Source: Bacteroidota bacterium
GTDB lineage: Bacteria > Bacteroidota > Bacteroidia > Bacteroidales > JAAUTT01
Direction of reading: 5' to 3'
Length of the DNA: 64,000 nt
NCBI GenBank assembly: GCA_023429135.1
Contig: JAEYWD010000033.1
Location: 1 to 64,000 of the forward strand
Part shown: piece by piece, positions 18,359-26,488 of the stretch
How the letters are laid out: each line of letters starts with the position of its first letter
Position numbering within the stretch: the first letter of the stretch is position 1
Notes under the pieces: generated by a model
The model's input: only the letters and a program-made list of their open reading frames with translations
Databases searched by the model: none
Told to the model about the DNA's origin: nothing
Made by a program: the position numbers and the translations under genes

Positions 18359-19291
18359 ATGAGTGAATGGGTAAAGGTTTTTTCTCCTGCTACGGTATCC
18401 AACGTAGGTCCTGGTTTCGATGTGCTTGGTTTTGCTATTGATGCGCCAGGCGATGAACTAATTGTGAGGAAGAATAAAACCGGGAAATTCCATATAGTCA
18501 ACGAAACTGATATTGGCCTGCCCCTTGAGCCCGATAAAAATGTTGCTACAGTTGCTGTAAAAGCAATGCTAAGTGAGCTGAAATCCGATCAGGGCTTTGA
18601 TATTGTTTTTACCCGAAAAATTTATCCCGGCAGTGGAATTGGTTCCAGTGCTGCCAGCTCGGTAGGTGCAGTTTTTGGCGTAAACGAGCTGTTAGGAAGT
18701 CCTTTCCAGCGCAAGGACATGGTGAAATTTGCCATGCAGGGCGAAGTGATCGCCTGCGGATCGGCTCATGCCGATAATACTGCCCCGGCAATGATGGGCG
18801 GTTTTATTCTGGTTCAGAGTTATAATCCGCTTACCATTTGTCCCATACCCAGCCCGGCGAATATGTTTTGCACCGTAATCCATCCCGAGATAGAAGTTAA
18901 AACCGCCGATGCCCGTAAAATTCTCAAAAAAACAGTTACTCTTCGTGCAGCCATAACCCAGTGGGGTAATCTTGCAGGTCTGGTTGCAGGTTTGATGCAA
19001 AGCGATTTCAATTTGATATCTTCCTCTTTAAAAGATGTAATTGTGGAACCCGTGCGTTCCATCCTTATCCCTAAGTTTAACGATGTACAAAAGGCGGCCA
19101 TTGACGCCGGAGCCCTAGGTTGCTCTATTTCCGGTTCGGGACCATCCATATTTGCGCTATCGAATAAAAAAGAAACCGCCGAAAGTATTGCCCGCATTAT
19201 GCAGGATACCTTTGCAAGCATCCATATAGGGAGTAAAGTTTTTGTATCGCAGGTAAATCCGGTTGGTGTGAAGGTGGTTGAAAAGGGTTGA
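18359..19291 (+). CDS. thrB: Homoserine kinase
   Basis: A GHMP-family kinase that phosphorylates L-homoserine in threonine synthesis. 310 residues with FSPATVSNVGPGFDVLGFA at the N-terminus, the ATP-binding GSGIGSSAASSVGA, the substrate-loop HADNTAPAMMGGF and C-terminal SGSGPSIFAL. Threonine synthase follows on the same strand after 188 bp, so the last two steps of threonine biosynthesis are neighbours; a hom/lysC bifunctional gene is not in the window. Confidence 0.96.
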   Translation: MSEWVKVFSPATVSNVGPGFDVLGFAIDAPGDELIVRKNKTGKFHIVNETDIGLPLEPDKNVATVAVKAMLSELKSDQGFDIVFTRKIYPGSGIGSSAASSVGAVFGVNELLGSPFQRKDMVKFAMQGEVIACGSAHADNTAPAMMGGFILVQSYNPLTICPIPSPANMFCTVIHPEIEVKTADARKILKKTVTLRAAITQWGNLAGLVAGLMQSDFNLISSSLKDVIVEPVRSILIPKFNDVQKAAIDAGALGCSISGSGPSIFALSNKKETAESIARIMQDTFASIHIGSKVFVSQVNPVGVKVVEKG

Positions 19292-19433
19292 TGGGTACTT
19301 AGGGTGAGGTCTTTAATGCAAGTTCATGAATTTGTAGATATTCATAAGTCTTTCTTATTTAGAAGAAATTACCCGCTCTAAATCATGTTTGTTAGTTCTT
19401 AAGATTTGCTTCTTTTTTTAAAGCTATAATTCG

Positions 19434-19441
19434 TATATTCG
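19434..19441 (+). promoter_or_regulatory. Putative -7 promoter element for thrC
   Basis: TATATTCG matches the Bacteroidota TAnnTTTG element at seven of eight positions, with TTTG at 19415-19418 as a possible -33 box (spacing of 15 nt is short). The 188-bp gap before thrC supports a separate promoter. Confidence 0.35.
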
Positions 19442-19479
19442 CCGCTTGATTAAACTGAACGGGCATAAAATATTACAAA

Positions 19480-20778
19480 ATGAAATTTTGCAGTACAAAT
19501 AACAGAGAAGCAATAGTAGGGTTAAAAGATGCCGTTTTAAAAGGACTGGCTGATGATAATGGTTTGTATATGCCGGTTACTATGCCAAAGCTTCCTGCCA
19601 AAGTAATCGATAATATCTCCAACCTTACATTTCAGGAACTTGCCTTCGAAATTGTACGGCCGTTTATGGCCGAAGATATGCCCGACCATGAACTCTCGCT
19701 TATTGTTAACGAAGCTTTGAATTTCGATGTTCCTCTTGTGAAGGTGGAAAGCAATATTTCGGCCCTCGAGTTATTTCACGGACCAACCCTGGCTTTTAAA
19801 GACTTTGGAGCACGTTTTATGGCTCGCCTTTTAGGATATTTTACCAAAGATCTGAATAAAGAAATTCATGTTTTGGTTGCTACATCTGGCGATACTGGAA
19901 GTGCTGTAGCCAATGGTTTTTTAGGCGTTCCCGGAATTAAGGTGCATGTGCTTTTTCCCAGCGGTTTGGTTACAAAAATTCAGGAAAAGCAATTTACAAC
20001 CCTGGGACAAAATATAACAGCGCTCGAAATTGACGGTACCTTCGACGATTGCCAGCACCTGGTTAAAAAAGCATTTTTGGATGCAGACCTTAAGAATTCG
20101 CTTATATTAACTTCGGCAAACTCCATCAATCTTGGCCGGTTAATTCCACAGTCGTTTTACTATGCCTATGCTTATGGTCAGGCTGCCAAGACTAATTCTG
20201 ATGTAATTTTTTCGGTTCCCAGTGGTAATTTTGGTAATCTCACTGCCGGTCTCTTTGCCAAAGCAATGGGTGTTCCCATCAAACATTTTATTGCAGCAAC
20301 CAATATTAACGATATTTTCCCCAAATACCTCGAAACTGCTCAGTTTGAGCCAAAGGCCTCAGTTGCTACCATTGCTAATGCCATGGATGTTGGTAATCCC
20401 AGTAATTTTGCACGCATTCTCCATCTTTATAACCAGTCGCACCAGTCAATTTCGAAAGATATTACCGGATACCGGTATAAGGACGAAGATGTTAAAGATG
20501 TTTTAAGGGATACATATGAAACCACTGGTTATATGCTCGATCCACACGGAGCTATCGGTTATATGGCTTTAAAAAGTTTTCTGGAAAAAAATAAAGGAAA
20601 CGGAATTTTCCTCGAAACTGCACACCCTGCCAAATTCCTTGAAACTGTGGAGCCAATAATTGGTAAAAAAATTGATATTCCCGCCAAACTCCGGAAGTTT
20701 ATTGAGGGAGATAGCAAAACTTTACCTTTGTCATCTCGTTTTGAGGATTTTAAAAATTATCTGCAAAGTCTTAGGTAA
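19480..20778 (+). CDS. thrC: Threonine synthase
   Basis: A PLP enzyme converting O-phosphohomoserine to threonine. 432 residues of the long (fungal/E. coli) class. The PLP lysine is K107 in GPTLAFKDFGARF; it is followed by ATSGDTGSAVANGF (phosphate and PLP contacts), SANSINLGRLIPQ and VPSGNFGNL. It starts MKFCSTNNREAIVGLKDAVL, as in Bacteroidota homologs. It pairs with the upstream homoserine kinase. Confidence 0.97.
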   Translation: MKFCSTNNREAIVGLKDAVLKGLADDNGLYMPVTMPKLPAKVIDNISNLTFQELAFEIVRPFMAEDMPDHELSLIVNEALNFDVPLVKVESNISALELFHGPTLAFKDFGARFMARLLGYFTKDLNKEIHVLVATSGDTGSAVANGFLGVPGIKVHVLFPSGLVTKIQEKQFTTLGQNITALEIDGTFDDCQHLVKKAFLDADLKNSLILTSANSINLGRLIPQSFYYAYAYGQAAKTNSDVIFSVPSGNFGNLTAGLFAKAMGVPIKHFIAATNINDIFPKYLETAQFEPKASVATIANAMDVGNPSNFARILHLYNQSHQSISKDITGYRYKDEDVKDVLRDTYETTGYMLDPHGAIGYMALKSFLEKNKGNGIFLETAHPAKFLETVEPIIGKKIDIPAKLRKFIEGDSKTLPLSSRFEDFKNYLQSLR

Positions 20779-20887
20779 TTGTAGCATCTACTTGGTGAAT
20801 AAGCTGAATGCCTGAATTTGTATTTTAATATACTTGACATTCGGGTATTATTGTATTAATTTTAAGCTAACCAATTTATTTTCCGCC

Positions 20888-21376
20888 ATGAAAAATCTAT
20901 ATGTAATTTTTGCATTAGCAGTGTTTTTTTCTGCATGTCAGAAGAGAGCTGAAACAAAAGTTGACTTGAACAGTGTGACTGAAGAAGTGAACACTTTTAT
21001 GGAAAAGAACAAGAAAATATGGGAAACAAACGACACAACCGCATTAAGGGAAATTTATGCCGACGAGCTGGTCATTTTTGGAACTGATCCTTCTGAATTA
21101 TGGACCAAACGTCAATATTTGGACGAATGGAAAAAAATAATAGCGGGAGGTTTTATATTTGAGCATTCGGAAATAAAGAGAGACATTCGTGTTGCCAAAA
21201 ACGGGAAATCAGCGATGGTTTCAGAACAATACTTCATACCTATGATCAGTTCTAAATTTCAGGTCAGAGCTGTTTTTCAAGTTGAGAAAAATGGAGATAA
21301 CTGGCTGATCAATTATTTAAGTTGGGCAATAATTCCAAGGAATGAAGATATAGAAAAGTTAAATGCTGCTTTATAA
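20888..21376 (+). CDS. SnoaL/DUF4440-like lipoprotein
   Basis: 162 residues from the ATG at 20888; a further in-frame ATG at 20834 would add 18 residues before the signal and is disfavoured. The lipobox FFSAC lies at about residues 14-18. The mature part has the NTF2-like pattern NKKIWETNDTTALREIYADELVIFG, KRQYLDEWKKII, a strand-rich middle, and the closing WLINYLSWAIIP, typical of nuclear-transport-factor-2-like (SnoaL/DUF4440) folds that often bind small ligands. The role is unknown. Confidence 0.65.
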   Translation: MKNLYVIFALAVFFSACQKRAETKVDLNSVTEEVNTFMEKNKKIWETNDTTALREIYADELVIFGTDPSELWTKRQYLDEWKKIIAGGFIFEHSEIKRDIRVAKNGKSAMVSEQYFIPMISSKFQVRAVFQVEKNGDNWLINYLSWAIIPRNEDIEKLNAAL

Positions 21377-21415
21377 GTGTATCTGAAGCAGTAGCAAGGC
21401 CTGCTAATGCTTAAA

Positions 21416-22225
21416 TTATTCGATTACAACTCTAAATCCGTTGTTACTTATAGAATAGGAAATTTCCCTGTCATCGTAATCGATGAGAATGTCCATATTG
21501 GAACCCAGGAATGATCCGCCTCTTACCCGTTGTGCTTTGTTGGAATCTTTGAGGGTAGTCCATTCCCACACATTCCCATTCATGTCGTATATGCCTACTT
21601 CATTAGGTGATAATTGTCCTACATCATGAATTTGCATATCAGAATTGTAATAATTCCAGGCAATTTCATTTTTGATATCGCTTCCACTGTAAAGAAAGTT
21701 TTTTGTTAACTGTCCGCCTCGGGCAGCGTACTCCCACTGTTCGAACGAGGGAACTTTATATTTCAGACCGGTTCTTTTGCTGATCCACTTGCAAAACTTA
21801 TTGCAGTCAATCCACGATACATGAATCACAGGTTTATTATAATCCGAATCTTTTCTCAACTCATTATTTTCATCGTATCTCCAGTTTAGTCCTTTACCTT
21901 TCTCAGAAACTTTGGAATCGGTACCTTCAATTTTTTTCCAGTAATAGCTGTATCCGCGTTTTTCCGCTGTTGTACGATATCCGGTTGCATCAATAAAAGC
22001 TTTAAACTGGGCAACAGTTACTTCGTATTTCGAAATCTGAAAATCGTCCATGTGTTTTATATATGCCTTTATCAGATCACTCTTGCACTTTGAGGTGTCG
22101 TTATACTGACAGTTGAAAACGAATTCTCCACCTTTTATAGTAACCATTTCAATTTCAGGTAATTTGACTTTAGTCTGACAGGCCATTAAAAATGGTACAA
22201 TAAAAACAAATAGCCTTTTATTCAT
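21416..22225 (-). CDS. SUMF1/FGE-type domain lipoprotein
   Basis: 269 residues from the ATG at 22225 (MNKRLFVFIVPFLMAC), giving a lipoprotein signal with Cys near residue 16. An ATG at 22264 would bury it. The domain has MVTIKGGEFVF, SKYEVTVAQFKAFIDATGY, PVIHVSWIDCNKFCKWI, VPSFEQWEYAARGG, YDMNGNVWEWT and RVRGGSFLG..NNGFRVV, the formylglycine-generating-enzyme fold. The catalytic cysteine pair of true FGE is not evident, and no sulfatase lies nearby. The fold is often used non-catalytically in Bacteroidota, for example in gliding/T9SS proteins GldJ and GldK. It is divergent from the next plus-strand cluster. Confidence 0.82.
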   Translation of the reverse strand: MNKRLFVFIVPFLMACQTKVKLPEIEMVTIKGGEFVFNCQYNDTSKCKSDLIKAYIKHMDDFQISKYEVTVAQFKAFIDATGYRTTAEKRGYSYYWKKIEGTDSKVSEKGKGLNWRYDENNELRKDSDYNKPVIHVSWIDCNKFCKWISKRTGLKYKVPSFEQWEYAARGGQLTKNFLYSGSDIKNEIAWNYYNSDMQIHDVGQLSPNEVGIYDMNGNVWEWTTLKDSNKAQRVRGGSFLGSNMDILIDYDDREISYSISNNGFRVVIE

Positions 22226-22374
22226 AATTGATGGGGGTTTGTTATTTTGCAGAAGCTTAAACAAAACAAATGTAGAAATTTAGAATAATCAGTATTAATT
22301 ATTCTAATAATTGATTTTTGCTAACTACTTTTTTCAAATTTCACGTAAAAGAGATCTGGCAAATAATCCAATTT

Positions 22375-23952
22375 ATGCAATACATTTCGCCTTTCTCAGT
22401 ATTGGGGATAGATATAGAAGAATTTAGTCAAAAGCCTGAGGCCATCAATATATCTTTTCTTCGCAAGAAAATACTTGCTGAATTTGAACTTAGCAACACA
22501 GTTACTATTGAAACTCCTGCCGGAGAACTTTCGAAGAACGATGTATTAGTGGTTTTGGATCAGTTGCAGAATGCCGACATTTTTAACTTCCACATTCAGA
22601 TCACTAAAGATCCAATTCTTTTGGACTTTTTGCAATACGGCGCCCTGGAAGGTGTATTTATTAAAAATCCGCTTTACAATGACGCTGACTTCCTGAAATT
22701 TATATCACCTTATTTTGCTCATTCATATTGTTCTCTTGTTATTTTTATTCTCGAGAACGAGGGAGAGGCTAACCCAAACTTATATAGAATACCTCTTCTC
22801 ATTACTCCAAGTGAAAAACTTTCGCTACTTCAACCCATCAGGCGAAAAATCCTGGACCTGGTTTCAGAAATTGAAAAAAATACTTCCTTAATAGCAGATA
22901 ATAAACGTTTACCCCCTCAAATAAACGAGCAACTTTTCGGCTATAATATCATAAGAATTTTAAACATAATCGATTACACGGTTTTTGAGCACGATATTGA
23001 AGCTTATGTGAATGCCTCCATTGAACTCTTAAATGCTTGTATTACCGATTCAGCCAAAAGATTCCACAAAGGCGAGCAGGTGCATTTTATACTGAAGCGG
23101 CTGGAAATGCTGAAAATGAGTGATGAAAATGCCGAGATTGTTAAGCATTATCTTTCCTTTTTTCAGGAGCAGCCTAAAGTGGAAGAAAGTTCGGGCGAGA
23201 GTATTGTTAAAGCAATTTCATTTATTATTATTGTAATCGTCCTTATGCAAATTGTGCCGAAATGTAACAGGGGCGATACACCCAATTACCGAAGCTCTTT
23301 GAATAATATGATTACAGAGGCGGCAGATACCACCTCCGATACCGATTCAATAAAACACCGGCGCATTTTCAATTATTTGAAATTCGGATTTGTTGGAATT
23401 TACAAATTTGGTATAAAAAACCCTACATCACGGCATCAATCCTTTAGAACCGGCGATAATCCTTATCCTGCTCTTTCGTGTCTCGATATTAGTACAAAGG
23501 ATAAAGCAAATAGTTTAAAGGTTGTTAACCGCACCGATAGAGATCTTGTAAGCATTTTAAATACAGGATCCGGAAATGCTTTTGTATATATTACTTCACA
23601 CGACAGTGTATTTATTGGAATAAATATATCAAGTGCCGATGTAATTTTTATGGCCGGGCGTAATTGGGATGCCAATAGTAAGCTGGTAAAAGTTATTTGG
23701 CCAGGCGAAAAAACTTATCATAAGGATATTTATGGAGCCTTTTCGGAGGTTCCTGTAAATTTTTTCAGTTTGTTATCTGTCACAAAAATCAGGTTTTTAA
23801 CTAAAGCTGAAAAGACCAGTAAACAGCTCAGGAAAATGCCAGAATTTTCCTTTTTTAACAAGGGGGATTCGATTAAGATGAATGAATTTCTTCCGCATAA
23901 AATCCTGGAAGAAGATGCCAGGCTTGAAAGTACAGTGGAAATAAATAATTAA
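22375..23952 (+). CDS. Tandem membrane paralog 1 of an Hsp70-linked cluster, unknown family
   Basis: 525 residues from the ATG at 22375. That start, MQYISPFSVLGID, is shared with the two following genes, so the ATG at 22318 is rejected. Layout: a soluble part (1-275) with FLRKKILAEFELS, AGELSKNDVLVVLDQLQN and PYFAHSYCSLVI; a membrane helix at 278-295 with Cys297 just after it; a polar linker; and a beta-rich C-terminal part (about 335-525) with FRTGDNPYPALS, VVNRTDRDLVSILNTG and FMAGRNWD. The opening SPFxxLGI recalls J domains but there is no HPD. The N-terminus is probably cytoplasmic and the C-terminus outside. It forms an operon with two paralogs (22-bp gap) and converges on an Hsp70 gene. 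I do not recognise the family. Confidence 0.8.
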   Translation: MQYISPFSVLGIDIEEFSQKPEAINISFLRKKILAEFELSNTVTIETPAGELSKNDVLVVLDQLQNADIFNFHIQITKDPILLDFLQYGALEGVFIKNPLYNDADFLKFISPYFAHSYCSLVIFILENEGEANPNLYRIPLLITPSEKLSLLQPIRRKILDLVSEIEKNTSLIADNKRLPPQINEQLFGYNIIRILNIIDYTVFEHDIEAYVNASIELLNACITDSAKRFHKGEQVHFILKRLEMLKMSDENAEIVKHYLSFFQEQPKVEESSGESIVKAISFIIIVIVLMQIVPKCNRGDTPNYRSSLNNMITEAADTTSDTDSIKHRRIFNYLKFGFVGIYKFGIKNPTSRHQSFRTGDNPYPALSCLDISTKDKANSLKVVNRTDRDLVSILNTGSGNAFVYITSHDSVFIGINISSADVIFMAGRNWDANSKLVKVIWPGEKTYHKDIYGAFSEVPVNFFSLLSVTKIRFLTKAEKTSKQLRKMPEFSFFNKGDSIKMNEFLPHKILEEDARLESTVEINN

Positions 23953-23974
23953 TATTGTTCAGAACAAAATTTAT

Positions 23975-25573
23975 ATGCAATACATTTCGCCTTTTTCTTT
24001 ACTGGGGATTGATATAAAGGAAATTAACCAAAATCCTGATTCCATCAATGTTTCCTTTCTAAGAAAGAAGATGCTTGCTGAGTTTGAGCTCAATCAATCG
24101 GTAACTATAAAAACTCATGCCGGAGAGCTTTCGAAAAACGATGTTCTGGTGGTATTGGATCAGTTGCAGAATCCCCAGATTTTGAGATTCCACATGGAAA
24201 TTGCAAAGGATAATATTTTGCTAGATTTTTTACAGCGCAATGTCCTGGAAGACACTTTTCTTAAGAACCCGGTTTACTCACAAAAGGATTTTATTGATTT
24301 TATTACACCTTATTTTGCTAACTCATACTGTACACTAATTATCCGTATTTTGGAGACTGAAGGAGAATCCAATCCTAATTTGCACAAAATACCTATGTTG
24401 ATTACTTCCGGCGAAGAACTTAAATGGCTCAACCCTATTAGGAGGAAATTATTCGATTTTATATCAACAATTGAGGGTTGGGCACCAAAGGTTAAAACTG
24501 CGTACAGAGTAAAGCCTAACCATAATGTTCATAGAGTATTCGGCTTCAATGTTTTAAGAACACTGAATATTCTGAATCCTTATTTTGAACACCAGGTCGA
24601 AGCTTATGTAAAAGCAACTTTTACTGTGGTTGAAAGTTGTATAAACGACAAAAACAATGGCTTCCGGAATAATGAACTGGTTTGGTTTCTTCTTAACAGA
24701 ATACACACCCTGAATTTATCGCCCGAAAATTTAAAACTGGTAAATCACTATTTAAGATTTACAAACCGTAGTGAGGAAGTTCAGGTTACGAAAAAGGAAA
24801 AGAAGACAGGCTCTTTACATGGAATATGGGTGTTGTTTGTAATTGTTTTTGCTGTTGTCCGCATAGCCTCAACATGCGATAGTAGCCGTTCTTCGATGGA
24901 TTCAAATTTTTATGAGAAATATAAAAATACCTTTGCGACAAGTGATATTTATGAATCTGACTCTGCAAAGTCCAAGAGATTATTTTACAGGTTTAAAAGA
25001 GCTTATTCTAATATTTATCGGGATTCCAAAGTGAATACCACTCCGATTTATTCGCCGTTCAAAACCGGAGAAAATCCTTTCGTCCATTTACTGTCTTTCA
25101 ATACCCATTACAACGATAAAAAGTTCATATTACGCTTCTCAAATAAATCCGATAAAAATATTCTTGCCATTTTTAATACACCCGATAGTAATGCTTACTT
25201 TTTTATTAAACAAAAGGAAAGCTTTACAATGGGTACAAACTCCGAAAAAGGTAAAATTTTCTTTATTGCTGGCGAAAAATGGGACTCAGATTTTGATTTG
25301 CCAGAACCTGTCTATCAAGGAGAAAGAACATACGGAGATGCCATCAGCGGTAACTTCACCAATCCACCCGATAATTTGATGGAGATCATGAACAACGTCT
25401 CCATCCGGTTCGACGAAAAGTCCGAAGCTAAATCGGCTTCTTTTACATTTTTAAAGTCGGGCGGCTGTATCGAAATTAAAAAGAAACTGCCTGCCATACC
25501 CGTTGAAACGGTCTCCGCGAAACAAGATCAACCGGAAGTTTTAGAAGTAAAGGAAGCAACAATCGCACATTAG
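23975..25573 (+). CDS. Tandem membrane paralog 2, unknown family
   Basis: 532 residues, plainly homologous to the preceding gene along its whole length: MQYISPFSLLGIDIKE, FLRKKMLAEFELN, AGELSKNDVLVVLDQLQN, PYFANSYCTLII, then a membrane helix at about 281-298 followed by Cys301, a serine-rich linker, and a C-terminal region with FKTGENPFVHLLS, FSNKSDKNILAIFNT and IAGEKWD. The most conserved stretch is residues 25-68; the C-terminal region has diverged much more. Three bases separate its stop from the third paralog. A basic patch before the helix (TKKEKK) supports a cytoplasmic N-terminus. Confidence 0.8.
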   Translation: MQYISPFSLLGIDIKEINQNPDSINVSFLRKKMLAEFELNQSVTIKTHAGELSKNDVLVVLDQLQNPQILRFHMEIAKDNILLDFLQRNVLEDTFLKNPVYSQKDFIDFITPYFANSYCTLIIRILETEGESNPNLHKIPMLITSGEELKWLNPIRRKLFDFISTIEGWAPKVKTAYRVKPNHNVHRVFGFNVLRTLNILNPYFEHQVEAYVKATFTVVESCINDKNNGFRNNELVWFLLNRIHTLNLSPENLKLVNHYLRFTNRSEEVQVTKKEKKTGSLHGIWVLFVIVFAVVRIASTCDSSRSSMDSNFYEKYKNTFATSDIYESDSAKSKRLFYRFKRAYSNIYRDSKVNTTPIYSPFKTGENPFVHLLSFNTHYNDKKFILRFSNKSDKNILAIFNTPDSNAYFFIKQKESFTMGTNSEKGKIFFIAGEKWDSDFDLPEPVYQGERTYGDAISGNFTNPPDNLMEIMNNVSIRFDEKSEAKSASFTFLKSGGCIEIKKKLPAIPVETVSAKQDQPEVLEVKEATIAH

Positions 25574-25576
25574 AAA

Positions 25577-26488
25577 ATGCAATATTTTTCGCCTTTTACC
25601 CAAATGGGGATATCGATTGATGAACTGAAAGCAGAACCTCTTCTTCTCAATTTTAATGTTTTTAAAAAAAGAGTACTGGCTGAATTTGAGCTTCATAAAA
25701 AGGTATCTATAAATTTGCCAATTGGGGAATTGTCGAAAAACGATGTTCTTTTGTTTTTTGAACGTATTCAGAAGGATTTTCAATATCATACCTGCATTGT
25801 TAAGGATGCGCCGTTATTGAAGTTTCTGGAGACGAACCATGTCGAAGAGCCATTTCTGAATTCATACAACAATGAGGATTTCCTTTCTTTTTTAGAACCG
25901 CATTTTGTCCATTCCTATTGTACTTTTGGAATTGAGTTGCTCAACAACCAGGATCTCTCTACTGAAGTATTTTCAGCCATTCCGCTCCTAATTCCTGAGG
26001 AATTTAACCCAGACTTATTTGAACCTTTAAAAGCCCGGATAAATTCTTTAACCCATGAGATTGAAGAAATTGCCTCCATGATAACAGAAACCGATGGTAT
26101 AAAACCTGCCGGCATTTATTTCCAGATTTATGGGAATAATACAATAAAAGTGCTGAATGCCCTGGATAATAAGCTTTTTTGTGATGAAAAGAATAATTAC
26201 TTGCACGCAGCTGTTCAGCTTGTAAGGGCTTGTAAGAAGGAAACGGAAGCGGGTTTCCGAAACGAACAACTGGTTGAATTTATTCTTACAGGAATTGAAA
26301 AGCTGAAATCTAATATCCTTAGAGATGAAATTAAACGGCTTTCTTCCATGAAAAAAAGAATATACGATATGCCAGGAGTCGAAGAACCGGTAAACCCTTT
26401 CGCGTCCTTTTTGGTTCTGGGTGGACTTTGTATTCTGTTATTCTTTGTTATAAAGGGTATTATATTCGTGCTTCAACAGATATTTTAA
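25577..26488 (+). CDS. Tandem membrane paralog 3, short form without the outer domain
   Basis: 303 residues: the same soluble N-terminal module (MQYFSPFTQMGI, KKRVLAEFELH, GELSKNDVLLFFERIQ, HFVHSYCTFGIELL) and a membrane helix at about 275-297, after which the protein ends (VLQQIF). The roughly 200-residue beta-rich C-terminal part of paralogs 1 and 2 is absent, and no remnant is seen because the stop overlaps the convergent Hsp70 stop by 3 bp. It may be a C-tail anchor that puts the N-terminal module at the membrane. Its role is unknown; linkage to the chaperone is by position. Confidence 0.8.
   Translation: MQYFSPFTQMGISIDELKAEPLLLNFNVFKKRVLAEFELHKKVSINLPIGELSKNDVLLFFERIQKDFQYHTCIVKDAPLLKFLETNHVEEPFLNSYNNEDFLSFLEPHFVHSYCTFGIELLNNQDLSTEVFSAIPLLIPEEFNPDLFEPLKARINSLTHEIEEIASMITETDGIKPAGIYFQIYGNNTIKVLNALDNKLFCDEKNNYLHAAVQLVRACKKETEAGFRNEQLVEFILTGIEKLKSNILRDEIKRLSSMKKRIYDMPGVEEPVNPFASFLVLGGLCILLFFVIKGIIFVLQQIF

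Noticed and set aside
21416..22225. True formylglycine-generating enzyme
   Set aside because: No catalytic cysteine pair was found and no sulfatase is nearby; the fold is used here in an unknown way.
22375..26488. The three paralogs as DnaJ proteins
   Set aside because: The opening SPFxxLGI is suggestive, but no HPD tripeptide or helix II/III spacing of a J domain is present; left as unknown family.
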